DNA from: Pedobacter kyonggii
GTDB taxonomy: Bacteria; Bacteroidota; Bacteroidia; Sphingobacteriales; Sphingobacteriaceae
Assembly (NCBI RefSeq): GCF_004310665.1
Contig: NZ_SIXF01000008.1
Span: forward strand, 147,815 to 211,814
DNA: 64,000 bases
Reading direction: 5' to 3'
Shown: one piece after another, positions 27,041 through 35,564 of the stretch
Numbering within the stretch: the stretch's first letter is position 1
Layout of the letters: each line of letters starts with the position of its first letter
Translations under genes and position numbers: made by a program
The notes under the pieces: generated by a model
What the model was told of the DNA's origin: nothing
What the model saw: only the letters and a program-made list of their open reading frames with translations
The model's database searches: none

Positions 27041-28066
27041 ATGAAGAAACTTTTAACCGCTATTTTTGCAATGGCCAGCATTACGTGTGCCCTGGCTCAA
27101 GAGACCACTACATCACCACTTGAAATTTCAGGGTCGGTAGATACGTACTTTAAATATGATTTTGCTAAAAATCCATTAAATGGAAAAACATCTTTCGTAA
27201 CTGATCACAACTCAGTATCGTTAGGTATGATTGATATTGCTTTAAAGAAAAAAACAGGTAAGGCCTCATTTGTTGGAGAGCTTTCTTTTGGCCCGAGAGG
27301 ACAATCGCAATCTATTCCTGATGCGGCAGCCGGAGGTTCGTCTTTTAATATTCAAAACTTATATGTTAACTACGATTTTACCGATCAGTTTAGTATGACA
27401 GCAGGTTACATGGGTACATTCATTGGGTATGAGGTAATCTCTCCAGTTGGAAACTTTAACTATTCTACTTCATACCTGTTTACCAATGGTCCATTCCAAA
27501 ATGCGGGAATTAAAGCCACTTATAAATTCAGCGATAAAGTAAGTTTAATGGCTGGTTTATTTAACGATTGGAATGTTTATTCTGCTTCGAGAGGTGTTTC
27601 GGCTATCGGTGGCCAATTAATGGTTGCTCCTGTTGAAGGCTGGACCGCTTACATCAACGCCTTATCAGGAGCTGGTTTTGGCGGGTATGGAACGATTATC
27701 GATTTAACCACTTCATATCAAATTACAGAGAAATTTAAATTGGGTTTAAATGCAGCCAATTATGATATCAAAGATAGTTCGGTTCCGGGAAGTTACGCAG
27801 GCGCAGCATTATACCCTCAATTTGCTGTATTGGATGCAGTAACTTTAGGTTTAAGAGGTGAGTACTTTAAATTTAAAGCCGCAGGTGCAGTTCCGGCTAC
27901 TGCTTTTACTGCAGTAACGCTTACTGCAAACATTAAATCTGGTGGTTTAACCTTTATACCAGAAGTAAGATTAGACCACAACAGTGATAAACCATTCTTT
28001 AAAGCAGGTGGAGCTGCGGCACCAAATGGTGGCCAGTTCTCTTTAGCAGCTGTTTACGCTTTTTAA
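27041..28066 (+). CDS. Outer membrane beta-barrel porin, probably cotranscribed with amt
   Basis: This 341-residue predicted outer-membrane barrel has a signal peptide ending TCALAQ, then ISGSVDTYFKYDFAKNP and many alternating strands, and a C-terminal Phe (SLAAVYAF). The pattern resembles the OmpL-like porin group (BBP2) of Bacteroidota. It starts 37 bp after amt, and a strong terminator follows, so amt and this gene probably form one operon. The arrangement suggests that the porin helps ammonium or another nitrogen source cross the outer membrane; this is inference from context only. Confidence 0.75.
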   Translation: MKKLLTAIFAMASITCALAQETTTSPLEISGSVDTYFKYDFAKNPLNGKTSFVTDHNSVSLGMIDIALKKKTGKASFVGELSFGPRGQSQSIPDAAAGGSSFNIQNLYVNYDFTDQFSMTAGYMGTFIGYEVISPVGNFNYSTSYLFTNGPFQNAGIKATYKFSDKVSLMAGLFNDWNVYSASRGVSAIGGQLMVAPVEGWTAYINALSGAGFGGYGTIIDLTTSYQITEKFKLGLNAANYDIKDSSVPGSYAGAALYPQFAVLDAVTLGLRGEYFKFKAAGAVPATAFTAVTLTANIKSGGLTFIPEVRLDHNSDKPFFKAGGAAAPNGGQFSLAAVYAF

Positions 28067-28087
28067 GAAAATAAAATTGTTAATATT

Positions 28088-28121
28088 AAGCCGTCCCGAT
28101 GTAAATAGGGACGGCTTTTTT
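28088..28121 (+). terminator. Rho-independent terminator of the amt-porin operon
   Basis: A perfect 10-bp stem AAGCCGTCCC (28088-28097) against GGGACGGCTT (28108-28117) is followed by TTTTTT. The T-run ends 16 bp before the next promoter box. Confidence 0.92.
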
Positions 28122-28136
28122 GTACCTTTAAATAAT

Positions 28137-28144
28137 TAGATTTG
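28137..28144 (+). promoter_or_regulatory. -7 promoter box TAGATTTG of the DUF4468 gene
   Basis: This is a TAnnTTTG match 18 bp before the ATG at 28163. The TTG at 28142 at its end is in frame with the gene but is not taken as the start. Confidence 0.45.
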
Positions 28145-28162
28145 CCTGTTAACCGATTTCAA

Positions 28163-28741
28163 ATGAAACATCTTCTTTTTATTATTCTTGCTCTTTTTTC
28201 AATTAAATTATCCGCGCAGCAGAAACAGTTTTCTAAGGATGATAACGGTAAATTTATTTATTATCAGGTGGTAGATTCGCAATTGATAAGCAAAGATACT
28301 TTACTACAAAGAGCCAAATCTTTCGTTAATGTTGCTTATAAAAAATCGATGATTCAGGAAAGTAATACCGACTCTTCTGTTTTAGCCAAAGGAACGATGG
28401 TAATTGATAAAACAATTTTAGTGGCGGGCCATCCAAGTGGAGAAGTAAGTTATAGTTTCGTTTTTGAGGCACGTAACGGGAAATATAGGTTTTGGTTAAC
28501 GGATATGCTGTATATCCCGTACCAGAGAGATCGTTATGGGAATTTTGTGCCAACTACAAAAATTGGTGTGCCTTTAGAGCGTACACCTGGTAAATTGGGT
28601 GCTGGCGCATGGAAGGATATTTTAAATAGTGCCTATAACAAAATTGAAAAATTTGGCGATGAGTTCAAAAAATATTTGGCCACCAATAGGGTAGAGAAAA
28701 CCAAAAAGAAAGCTGAAACCATTTCTACTAAAAAATGGTAA
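28163..28741 (+). CDS. Exported DUF4468 domain protein
   Basis: This 192-residue secreted or periplasmic protein has a signal peptide ending IKLSAQQ. The body has the DUF4468 pattern: DDNGKFIYYQVV, a KDTLLQRAKSFVNVAYKKS helix, a strand with AKGTMVIDKT, then SYSFVFEARNGKYRFWLTDM. The domain is predicted to have a TBP-like fold and its function is unknown. The C-terminal 20 residues are Lys-rich. The ATG at 28163 starts the signal peptide; the upstream TTG is within a promoter box. It ends 12 bp before the convergent SRPBCC gene. Confidence 0.75.
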   Translation: MKHLLFIILALFSIKLSAQQKQFSKDDNGKFIYYQVVDSQLISKDTLLQRAKSFVNVAYKKSMIQESNTDSSVLAKGTMVIDKTILVAGHPSGEVSYSFVFEARNGKYRFWLTDMLYIPYQRDRYGNFVPTTKIGVPLERTPGKLGAGAWKDILNSAYNKIEKFGDEFKKYLATNRVEKTKKKAETISTKKW

Positions 28742-28753
28742 TTGTAGTTCAGC

Positions 28754-29221
28754 CTAAAATTTACCAAACAATTCTTCTACTTTCTGATAGCGGAAGTTAA
28801 AAATTTCATTGATTTTATTATTTACGATCAAGGCATTTGCCATTGCGCCAATTGGTCCCCAGCCAATACTGTAATGCAAAGTATCGTGCATTACTACACC
28901 ACCGTCTGCTTTTTCGAAATGATGCTGGTGATGCCAAAATGCAAAAGGCCCAAATCGTTGCTCATCGATAAAATATTCCTTATCCTTAACGTGCGTGATC
29001 TCCGTTACCCAGTTTAATTTAATACCGAACAAGGGCGAAATCTCGTAGGTGATGATCAGGCCGGGATACATTTTAGCATTGACCATATTTGGTGAGGTTA
29101 CATCAAAGGTCATATCTTGTGGTGTAATTTCAGCCAGGTTCATTGGTGAAGAGAAAAAATCCCATGCGATATCCAGATCAACGGGGAGTTTTTGAGTAAA
29201 TTCTAATCTGTAGGTTTTCAA
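28754..29221 (-). CDS. SRPBCC superfamily ligand-binding protein
   Basis: This 155-residue protein has the START/SRPBCC helix-grip fold pattern: YRLEFTQKLPVDLDIAWDFF at the start, LAEITPQDMTFDVTSP, and a central RFGPFAFWHHQHHFE strand rich in His. The C-terminal helix follows HYSIGWGPIGAMANAL. Members bind small hydrophobic ligands or act as cyclases; no catalytic residues are assignable here. It is convergent with the DUF4468 gene and may share its terminator-free 12-bp boundary. The 29222-29468 gap beyond it has only low-complexity words such as CGCAGAGATCGCAGAG. Confidence 0.75.
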   Translation of the reverse strand: MKTYRLEFTQKLPVDLDIAWDFFSSPMNLAEITPQDMTFDVTSPNMVNAKMYPGLIITYEISPLFGIKLNWVTEITHVKDKEYFIDEQRFGPFAFWHHQHHFEKADGGVVMHDTLHYSIGWGPIGAMANALIVNNKINEIFNFRYQKVEELFGKF

Positions 29222-29468
29222 GATCTTTTTTAAAGCACAACAACAAAGATGCAGTTTTGTTGAGGATAGTTTAGGTTTAACCGCAAAGTTCGCAGAATGA
29301 AGGCGCAGAGATCGCAGAGTTGGGCGTAAAGATATTCATCATCCCTACTGGAATGCAATAAAAAAACTGCCAACTACAGTAATCTACGATAACCTAAATT
29401 GCAGATTTCTTGGCCGTGCCGGAAATGAGGGTAACTGGCTTCTCACCCCAGACTTTCGGACTTCCTGC

Positions 29469-29942
29469 CTAATGCACCATTTTATCGGCACAGGTAGAAC
29501 TGGCAAATGCTTCTGGTTTAGCTTTAAAGATAAAGCCCATACTTAAAATATAACCCATGGCATCATTAAGCGCTTTGTTCGATTTAAACGATGGACTGGT
29601 GTTGATATCGGCATGTACTTCAAGCGCTACATCATAAATATCAAGTAAATCGCAAATGGAATAAGCTGTTTCGATAGACTTTTGTACTTCCATCAACATT
29701 CTTTCTTTAATGCTTACCTGTTGTGTGCTTTTTTCCTGGTGGATATACATAAAACCGCCATGATGTTCTCTTAACAGCACAATTACTGTTGCAAAATCGG
29801 TTACTGCGCCTTTTACCTGCGAATCGGTACCGATGCAAACTTTAAGCTTAAAGCCGTTTTGACTTTCTCTGATAATCGCGTTTTCTACTTCTTCGAGGAT
29901 TGAAGATTGAATAATTTCACCACTAAATTTTTTCCACGTCAT
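29469..29942 (-). CDS. YkuK-like RNase H-fold protein (DUF458)
   Basis: This 157-residue protein has the DUF458/YkuK signature: an N-terminal FSGEIIQSSILEEVE, the strand CIGTDSQVKGAVTDFATVIV with Asp40, and an AYSICDLLDIYDVALEVHAD block. The final LNDAMGYILSMGFIFKAKPE with an Ala-Ser rich tail also fits. The fold resembles RNase H, but activity of the family has not been shown to my knowledge. It stands alone on -, divergent from the 72-residue ORF at 30180. Confidence 0.8.
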   Translation of the reverse strand: MTWKKFSGEIIQSSILEEVENAIIRESQNGFKLKVCIGTDSQVKGAVTDFATVIVLLREHHGGFMYIHQEKSTQQVSIKERMLMEVQKSIETAYSICDLLDIYDVALEVHADINTSPSFKSNKALNDAMGYILSMGFIFKAKPEAFASSTCADKMVH

Positions 29943-30179
29943 ACATTTGTGTTTTTTGAGGTTAATTCCAAAGGAATCCCTTTGGGACGAATGGTAATCA
30001 GGTTTTTATAAAAATAAGTGCTAAAAATTAAATATGTGTTAAGGTTAGATTGTTTATTTGCTAACAAAAAGTTAGTTATCAACAAGTTAGTGATAATAGT
30101 TTAGATGAACTTATTATTTGTTGAAACAAATTATTATTCGGTCCGTTAATATTTGTACATTCATTAAAAATTCTTAATT

Positions 30180-30398
30180 ATGAGAGCAGAATTAATTCAA
30201 GAGCTCCAGTTATTACAAAATAGCAGAGCGAATAAATTTGCAGATGAACTGGCTGACAAGATCTTATCTTCGGTTGATGCCGTTAACGAAAAAGTGCTGT
30301 CATCAATGTCTAAACGTGGCAACATGTTAATGTTGCTCGAGAAAAGATTAAACTTTTCTACCCTGCGGAAACTTAGAAAAAGATTTTTCAAGCCGTAA
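30180..30398 (+). CDS. Small basic helical protein, 72 residues, unrecognised
   Basis: The start is MRAELIQELQLLQNSRANKF, followed by an almost entirely helical, Lys/Arg/Leu-rich sequence ending LRKLRKRFFKP. No signal peptide, membrane helix or family motif is seen. It lies 50 bp upstream of the DbpA-like helicase on the same strand. A box TAATATTTG (30146-30154) 26 bp before the ATG, with a TTG near 30121, is close to the promoter consensus. It could be a small nucleic-acid-binding or regulatory protein; that is a guess from charge. Confidence 0.5.
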   Translation: MRAELIQELQLLQNSRANKFADELADKILSSVDAVNEKVLSSMSKRGNMLMLLEKRLNFSTLRKLRKRFFKP

Positions 30399-30433
30399 CT
30401 AAGGCTGTAGTTCTGGGCGTAAAGAGAAATGAT

Positions 30434-30441
30434 TACCTTTA
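30434..30441 (+). promoter_or_regulatory. -7-like box TACCTTTA just before the helicase gene
   Basis: This is a TAnnTTTA variant seven bases before the ATG at 30449. It would make the helicase mRNA almost leaderless. It is weaker than the guaA and bamD cases. Confidence 0.3.
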
Positions 30442-30448
30442 TGGCGGA

Positions 30449-31753
30449 ATGATAGAAAATGCCTTAAAAAAATTAAATATTACTGCACTCAATGAGATGC
30501 AGGAGTCTTCTGTAAAAGCAGCCAAGACTGGTAAAGATGTAATATTGATTGCGCCGACGGGTTCAGGGAAAACGCTGGCCTTTTTATTGCCATTACTTTC
30601 CAACCTAAAAACCGGAGTAAAAGGGGTGCAGGCCTTGGTTTTGGTTCCGTCGAGAGAACTTGCCTTACAGATAGAGCAGGTTTTTAAACAAATGGGTACT
30701 TCATTTAAAGTAAACTGCTGTTACGGTGGCCATGCCGTACGGATAGAAAAAAATAATCTTGCGCATCCACCTGCCGTCCTGATCGGAACACCTGGTCGGA
30801 TAGCTTACCATTTAGAGCATCAAAACTTTGACGAATCTTTTATTGAAACCTTAGTTTTAGATGAATTTGATAAAGCGCTGGAGTTTGGCTTTGAGCAAGA
30901 CATGTCTTACATCATTGGCTCGCTGCTTTCGCTAAAACAACGTATACTTACCTCTGCTACCAAAATGGAAGAAATTCCGGCTTTTGTAAAGTTGAATATG
31001 CCTGTTGCAGTCGATTTTTCAAAAAATGTCGAGGCAAAACCAGATCTAAAGCTTAAAAAAATAACTGCACCTGCAGCCGATAAGTTAGATTACCTTTTCA
31101 GATTATTGAGTAAAATAGGTAGTAAAAATACATTGGTTTTCTGTAACCATAGGGAAACAGTAGATCGGATAAGTGATTTACTTTTCGAAAATGGTTTAGG
31201 TCACGATGTTTTTCATGGTGGGATGGAACAGTTCGATCGAGAAAAAGCATTACTTAAATTTAGAAATGGTAGCCATCGGATTTTAATCACAACTGATCTC
31301 GCTGCCCGTGGTCTCGACATTCCTGAGGTGGAACATATTGTGCATTATCAATTGCCCTATACTGAAGATGCTTATATCCATCGCAATGGTAGAACGGCAA
31401 GGATGCACGCTAAAGGAACCGCTTATGCCATTTTGACTACAGAAGAGCACTATAAATATTTACCAGATGATATTGAGGAGGAAGTCTTATCTGAAAAGTA
31501 TAAATTACCAGAAGCCAGCGATTGGGTAACTTTATACATTGCACATGGTAAGAAAGATAAAATTAACAAAATTGATATTGTAGGTTTATTTTTGCAAAAA
31601 GGTAATTTAACAAAAGAAGATCTTGGCCTGATAGAAGTTAAAGATACGACCAGTTATGTGGCGGTTAAAAGAAGCAAAGTAGAAAAATTATTGAAAGCAT
31701 TAAGCGGCGAAAAAATTAAAGGAAAAAAACTTAAATTAGAAGTAGCGAGTTAG
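30449..31753 (+). CDS. DEAD-box RNA helicase, DbpA-like
   Basis: This 434-residue ATP-dependent RNA helicase has a Q-motif Gln18, motif I APTGSGKT (35-42), Ia PSRELA, Ib TPGR, motif II DEFD (138-141, Phe replacing Ala), motif III SAT (169-171) and motif VI HRNGRTAR (311-318). The last 75 residues form a DbpA-type RNA-binding domain (WVTLYIAHGKKDKINKIDIV through SYVAVKRSKVEKLL), which in E. coli DbpA recognises 23S rRNA hairpin 92. A role in large-subunit assembly is therefore likely. It follows the small basic ORF by 50 bp. Confidence 0.88.
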   Translation: MIENALKKLNITALNEMQESSVKAAKTGKDVILIAPTGSGKTLAFLLPLLSNLKTGVKGVQALVLVPSRELALQIEQVFKQMGTSFKVNCCYGGHAVRIEKNNLAHPPAVLIGTPGRIAYHLEHQNFDESFIETLVLDEFDKALEFGFEQDMSYIIGSLLSLKQRILTSATKMEEIPAFVKLNMPVAVDFSKNVEAKPDLKLKKITAPAADKLDYLFRLLSKIGSKNTLVFCNHRETVDRISDLLFENGLGHDVFHGGMEQFDREKALLKFRNGSHRILITTDLAARGLDIPEVEHIVHYQLPYTEDAYIHRNGRTARMHAKGTAYAILTTEEHYKYLPDDIEEEVLSEKYKLPEASDWVTLYIAHGKKDKINKIDIVGLFLQKGNLTKEDLGLIEVKDTTSYVAVKRSKVEKLLKALSGEKIKGKKLKLEVAS

Positions 31754-31870
31754 TTCGATAAGTCAGCAGTCTGGAGTCCGAAGTCTGAACGTTTTGCAAC
31801 ATTTTAACTTTCAAACAATGCAACTTACAACATTCACTAATCCAATTCTTCTACAATTCAAACATTAAAG

Positions 31871-32104
31871 ATGAGTAACAACGATATATTAAAAAAACTA
31901 AGGGTAGCCTTATCATTAAAAACAGAGGATATTATAACCATTTGCGACCTCGTTGGGTTTAAGGTAACCAAGGCGGAGCTGGGTGATATTTTCAGAAATG
32001 AAGACCATGAGAATTTTAAACCTTGCGGCGATCAGATTCTGCGTAATTTTTTAAATGGTCTTGTGATTTATAAAAGAGGTCCGAGGGATGAAAAAAAGCA
32101 ATAA
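31871..32104 (+). CDS. DUF1456 family protein, single-domain form
   Basis: This 77-residue protein consists of one DUF1456 domain (NDILKKLRVALSLKTEDIIT, then GDIFRNEDHENFKPCGDQIL). E. coli YehS carries two such domains, so this one is half length. Function is unknown. Its last six codons overlap the start of the downstream outer-membrane protein at 32088, which suggests translational coupling. The upstream 110 bp are low-complexity words. Confidence 0.75.
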   Translation: MSNNDILKKLRVALSLKTEDIITICDLVGFKVTKAELGDIFRNEDHENFKPCGDQILRNFLNGLVIYKRGPRDEKKQ

Positions 32105-34784
32105 TTTATGCTTTTTAATATTTTTTATACTGATCACACTTTCTTTTAACGCTCTCTCTCAGTCTCAGTTTAAAATAAGTGGTAATGTAATCGATTCTTT
32201 GAAAAAGCCTGTTGAGGGCGTAAGTATCCGATTAATTACTGATAAAGATACCTTGCGCTCAACTTCTGATGCGAAGGGAAACTTTGCATTCGCAAAAGTA
32301 ACCCGAAATAAATTCTACCTTACCATTACTGCATTGGGCTACAGGCCGTTTGCTTCTATTTACGAAATCGAATCTTCGAAAAAAAACTCCGTTTTAGAAC
32401 CCATTATGCTCAAGATGGAAACGATCCGCCTCGAAGATGTGGAGGTTAAAATAAAAGTAGACCCCATTAAGATCAAGAAAGATACTATCGAGTATAACGC
32501 TGCGGCCTACGCCGTAAGAGAAAACGATAAAGTGGAAGATCTGTTAAAACAACTGCAAGGCATTGAGGTTGACGAAAAAGGTGCTGTTACCGCCATGGGA
32601 AAAAAAATGACCAAGTTGCGGGTAAATGGCGAAGATTTTTTTACCAGTAATGTAGAAGATTACATCAGGCAGCTACCCGCCGATATTATTGCTAAACTAC
32701 AGGTGATTGAGGATTACGGTGATGAGGCCAATTTTACAGGTATAAAAGTGGGTACGCCACAAAAAATGTTGAACTTGGTTACTAAACCTGGCATGGATAA
32801 AGGTGTTTTTGGCGGAGTAAATATGAGTTCTGCCACCAATAACGCACATAATTTAGGCGGGAACGGTAGTATATGGAAAAAAACGAAGCAAATTGGTTTT
32901 GGAAGCCGTTATGGGATTACGAATAATGAGTTTGCCAAAATGAACAATGGAGGTGTAAATGGTAATATCAGAGACAAAATTTCGAAGGAATTTAGCTTTA
33001 ATGGCGGCTATCATTTTAGTAATGGAGTTAATAAATCTATTCAGAGTAATTACCTCGAAACGTTTAATCCGCAGGGAACAATATTCGATTTAAGAGAAAG
33101 TACCAACAATTCCAGATCGCTAAACAATAACATCAACCTCGGTTTAAATGGAGCCACAAAGAAGAATTATTTTAATATTTCGCTTAACGGGGCTTTGGCC
33201 AATACCCGTAACGATGCGTTTTCTACTTCCAATAAAACAGGGTTTATCAAACAGGATCTATTGTCTAATTCGGGTTCACGGAACAGTAATCCTAATGTTA
33301 ATGGAAGTATCAATTGGTCTAGGCGGTTGGCCAATAATAAGCGGTCGTTATCTATGGGATTTAATTTCGGCACAAGCGAAGGAAACTCAAACAGTACAAT
33401 TAATGATAATATAAGGTACTACAACGAAACCACCAACGTACTGGTTAAAGATTCTTTACTGAACAGATTAGTTGATAATAATACCTCGAACTCCAATTTT
33501 GGGGGCAATTTCCAATTTTCCAATTCATTAAAAAAGCCAAACGACAGTACAGGATATAGTTTTATTAACCTGTCTTACCGCTTTTCGGTTAACAGGAGCC
33601 GCAATTTGCAAACTACAACGGTTACCAATCCGTTGGGGAACAGTTTTGTTGTTGATTCGCTGGGGCAGGATTATGTATCAAATTTTATCAATCAGAATTT
33701 TAGTATTGGTTTTAATACCAATGCGAAGCGGATCAGTTATAATTTAGGGCTTAATTTTTCGCCCAGCATTATTATCGGTAAATACCAGAACACAGGGCAA
33801 GAGCTAAAAAACTATCAGTTAAACTTTTCGCCATCTGCCAATTTAAGTTATCAGATTAAAGATAATGGGAATTTGAGTTTTGGCTATAATGGTTACACCA
33901 GTTCGCCCGATTTTAATAAACTACAACCCATTAAAAACAATAACGATGTACAGAATCTGATTATCGGTAATCCAGATCTGAAAGCAACTTCGAGCCATAC
34001 TGCCGATTTTAGCTATAATCAATTTGACCTCAAATCGGGATTGAGTATTATGGCAGGCTTATCAGGAACTTTTGCTTTTAATAGTGTTGTAAGCAATACG
34101 GTTTTTCTTCGGGATACACTGAACAGCTTGAAGCAGCAAACTACCTACGAGAATGTAAATGGTGTTTATAATGTTGGGGGGAATTACTCGCTCAATAAAC
34201 GGTTAATGACCAATAAACTGTCGCTCTCCATTAATGGAAATGTTGCCTATAACCACAATGTTTTTTATACCGAAAATGTATTAAACCGGAGTAGTGGAAT
34301 TAACGTTTCGAATGCTTTTAGGTTTAACCTGAATGAGAAAAAATATTCTTTTAATACCAGTGTATCATATAGCTTTAGTTCAAACACTTACGCTGTAATG
34401 AACCAGAATATTAAAAATATACAGGTTTTGGCTTTAAGTGGCAGTGCCAGTTGGATTCCAAATAACCGGTTTAGGGTAAATGCATCGGCCTCTAAAAGTT
34501 TAAATTTTGGCTATAACCTATATGCCGGCAACCCATTATTGGTGAACATGGGGTTGAATACTTCTTTCTTAAAGGACAATAAACTCCTTTTTTCTCTCCA
34601 GGCGAACGATCTGTTTAATCAGGGAGCACTTTTTAGCACCAGTATTACCAATAATTCCATCTCCGAAAACAGAACACGGTTTATCAGCCGCTTTGTGCAG
34701 GCAACATTAGGTTATAACCTCAGCCAGTTTGGAAATAAAAGAAACAAAGCGAATGTAAATTTAAGCGGAGTAGAATTTAATTAA
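32088..34784 (+). CDS. TonB-dependent receptor-like outer membrane protein (OMP_b-brl_3 family)
   Basis: This 898-residue outer-membrane protein has a signal peptide ending NALSQSQ, then a CarboxypepD_reg/Ig-like domain (about residues 27-115, FKISGNVIDSLKKPVEGVSI). A plug-like region with VEDLLKQLQGIEVDEKGAV and DIIAKLQVIEDYGDEANFTG follows, then a large Asn/Ser-rich barrel with repeated SLN/SFN strands. The family covers siderophore/TonB-like receptors that lack a clear TonB box. It starts within the DUF1456 gene, a 17-bp overlap. The substrate is unknown. Confidence 0.82.
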   Translation: MKKSNNLCFLIFFILITLSFNALSQSQFKISGNVIDSLKKPVEGVSIRLITDKDTLRSTSDAKGNFAFAKVTRNKFYLTITALGYRPFASIYEIESSKKNSVLEPIMLKMETIRLEDVEVKIKVDPIKIKKDTIEYNAAAYAVRENDKVEDLLKQLQGIEVDEKGAVTAMGKKMTKLRVNGEDFFTSNVEDYIRQLPADIIAKLQVIEDYGDEANFTGIKVGTPQKMLNLVTKPGMDKGVFGGVNMSSATNNAHNLGGNGSIWKKTKQIGFGSRYGITNNEFAKMNNGGVNGNIRDKISKEFSFNGGYHFSNGVNKSIQSNYLETFNPQGTIFDLRESTNNSRSLNNNINLGLNGATKKNYFNISLNGALANTRNDAFSTSNKTGFIKQDLLSNSGSRNSNPNVNGSINWSRRLANNKRSLSMGFNFGTSEGNSNSTINDNIRYYNETTNVLVKDSLLNRLVDNNTSNSNFGGNFQFSNSLKKPNDSTGYSFINLSYRFSVNRSRNLQTTTVTNPLGNSFVVDSLGQDYVSNFINQNFSIGFNTNAKRISYNLGLNFSPSIIIGKYQNTGQELKNYQLNFSPSANLSYQIKDNGNLSFGYNGYTSSPDFNKLQPIKNNNDVQNLIIGNPDLKATSSHTADFSYNQFDLKSGLSIMAGLSGTFAFNSVVSNTVFLRDTLNSLKQQTTYENVNGVYNVGGNYSLNKRLMTNKLSLSINGNVAYNHNVFYTENVLNRSSGINVSNAFRFNLNEKKYSFNTSVSYSFSSNTYAVMNQNIKNIQVLALSGSASWIPNNRFRVNASASKSLNFGYNLYAGNPLLVNMGLNTSFLKDNKLLFSLQANDLFNQGALFSTSITNNSISENRTRFISRFVQATLGYNLSQFGNKRNKANVNLSGVEFN

Positions 34785-34829
34785 TCCGGAATTAGTTAGT
34801 TTAGCGTTTTGTTTCTAATTGAATATTCT

Positions 34830-35564
34830 ATGAAAAGTAAAACCCTAATCTTTTTTTTATCGGTCTTAGCAAGCAGTTCATTTGCACAGCTGAAGACAGA
34901 TTCGTTAAGTAATAAACCTAAAAAAGAGAATTTTGCTGATGACTGGGCTGCGCTGAGCAAGTACCAGAAAGAAAATGAACTTTTACCGCCACCAACCAGA
35001 AAAGAAAAAAGAGTTGTTTTTTTAGGAAGTTCGATATTCGAATTCTGGAAGCAAAAAGATCCCGAATATTTTAAAGATAAACCTTATCTGGATAGGGGGA
35101 TAAGCGGACAGATTTCGCCACAACTGCTCATCCGTTTCAGGCAGGATGTAATTAACCTTAAACCTAAGGTAGTGATCATTTTAGCGGGGAGTAATGATAT
35201 AGCCGGCAATACAGGCCATGTTACCAACGACAAGATTATGGATAACATTAAATCGATGGCAGAACTGGCGAGGTTGCATCACATTAAAGTGATACTCTGT
35301 AAATACTTGCCTGTTTACGAATATCCATGGAATAAGCGCATTAAAGCAGCCGATAGCATTGTGAATTTAAATGAAAAAATTGTGGCCTACTCCAAAGAAA
35401 GAAATTACACCATTTTAGATTATTGGACACCGCTGGTAGATGAACGAAAAGGGCAGCGTGCCGAATTAACGGTTGATGGCGTTCACCCAAACCTGGCTGG
35501 TTATAAAATAATGGAAGATGTAACAGAAGTTGCGATCAAAAAAGCATTGAGGAATCGGCATTAA
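34830..35564 (+). CDS. Secreted SGNH/GDSL hydrolase
   Basis: This 244-residue exported esterase-type protein has a signal peptide ending SSSFAQ. The four SGNH blocks are FLGSSIFEFW with nucleophile Ser68 (GSS instead of GDS), SGQ with Gly93, GSNDIAG with Asn122, and DGVHPN with Asp216 and His219. This subgroup resembles the PAF-acetylhydrolase-like and carbohydrate esterase lipases of Bacteroidota. The ATG at 34830 begins the signal peptide; a TTG at 34809 is also in frame. It follows the OMP gene by 45 bp and may share its transcript. The substrate, perhaps an acetylated sugar, is inferred. Confidence 0.82.
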   Translation: MKSKTLIFFLSVLASSSFAQLKTDSLSNKPKKENFADDWAALSKYQKENELLPPPTRKEKRVVFLGSSIFEFWKQKDPEYFKDKPYLDRGISGQISPQLLIRFRQDVINLKPKVVIILAGSNDIAGNTGHVTNDKIMDNIKSMAELARLHHIKVILCKYLPVYEYPWNKRIKAADSIVNLNEKIVAYSKERNYTILDYWTPLVDERKGQRAELTVDGVHPNLAGYKIMEDVTEVAIKKALRNRH

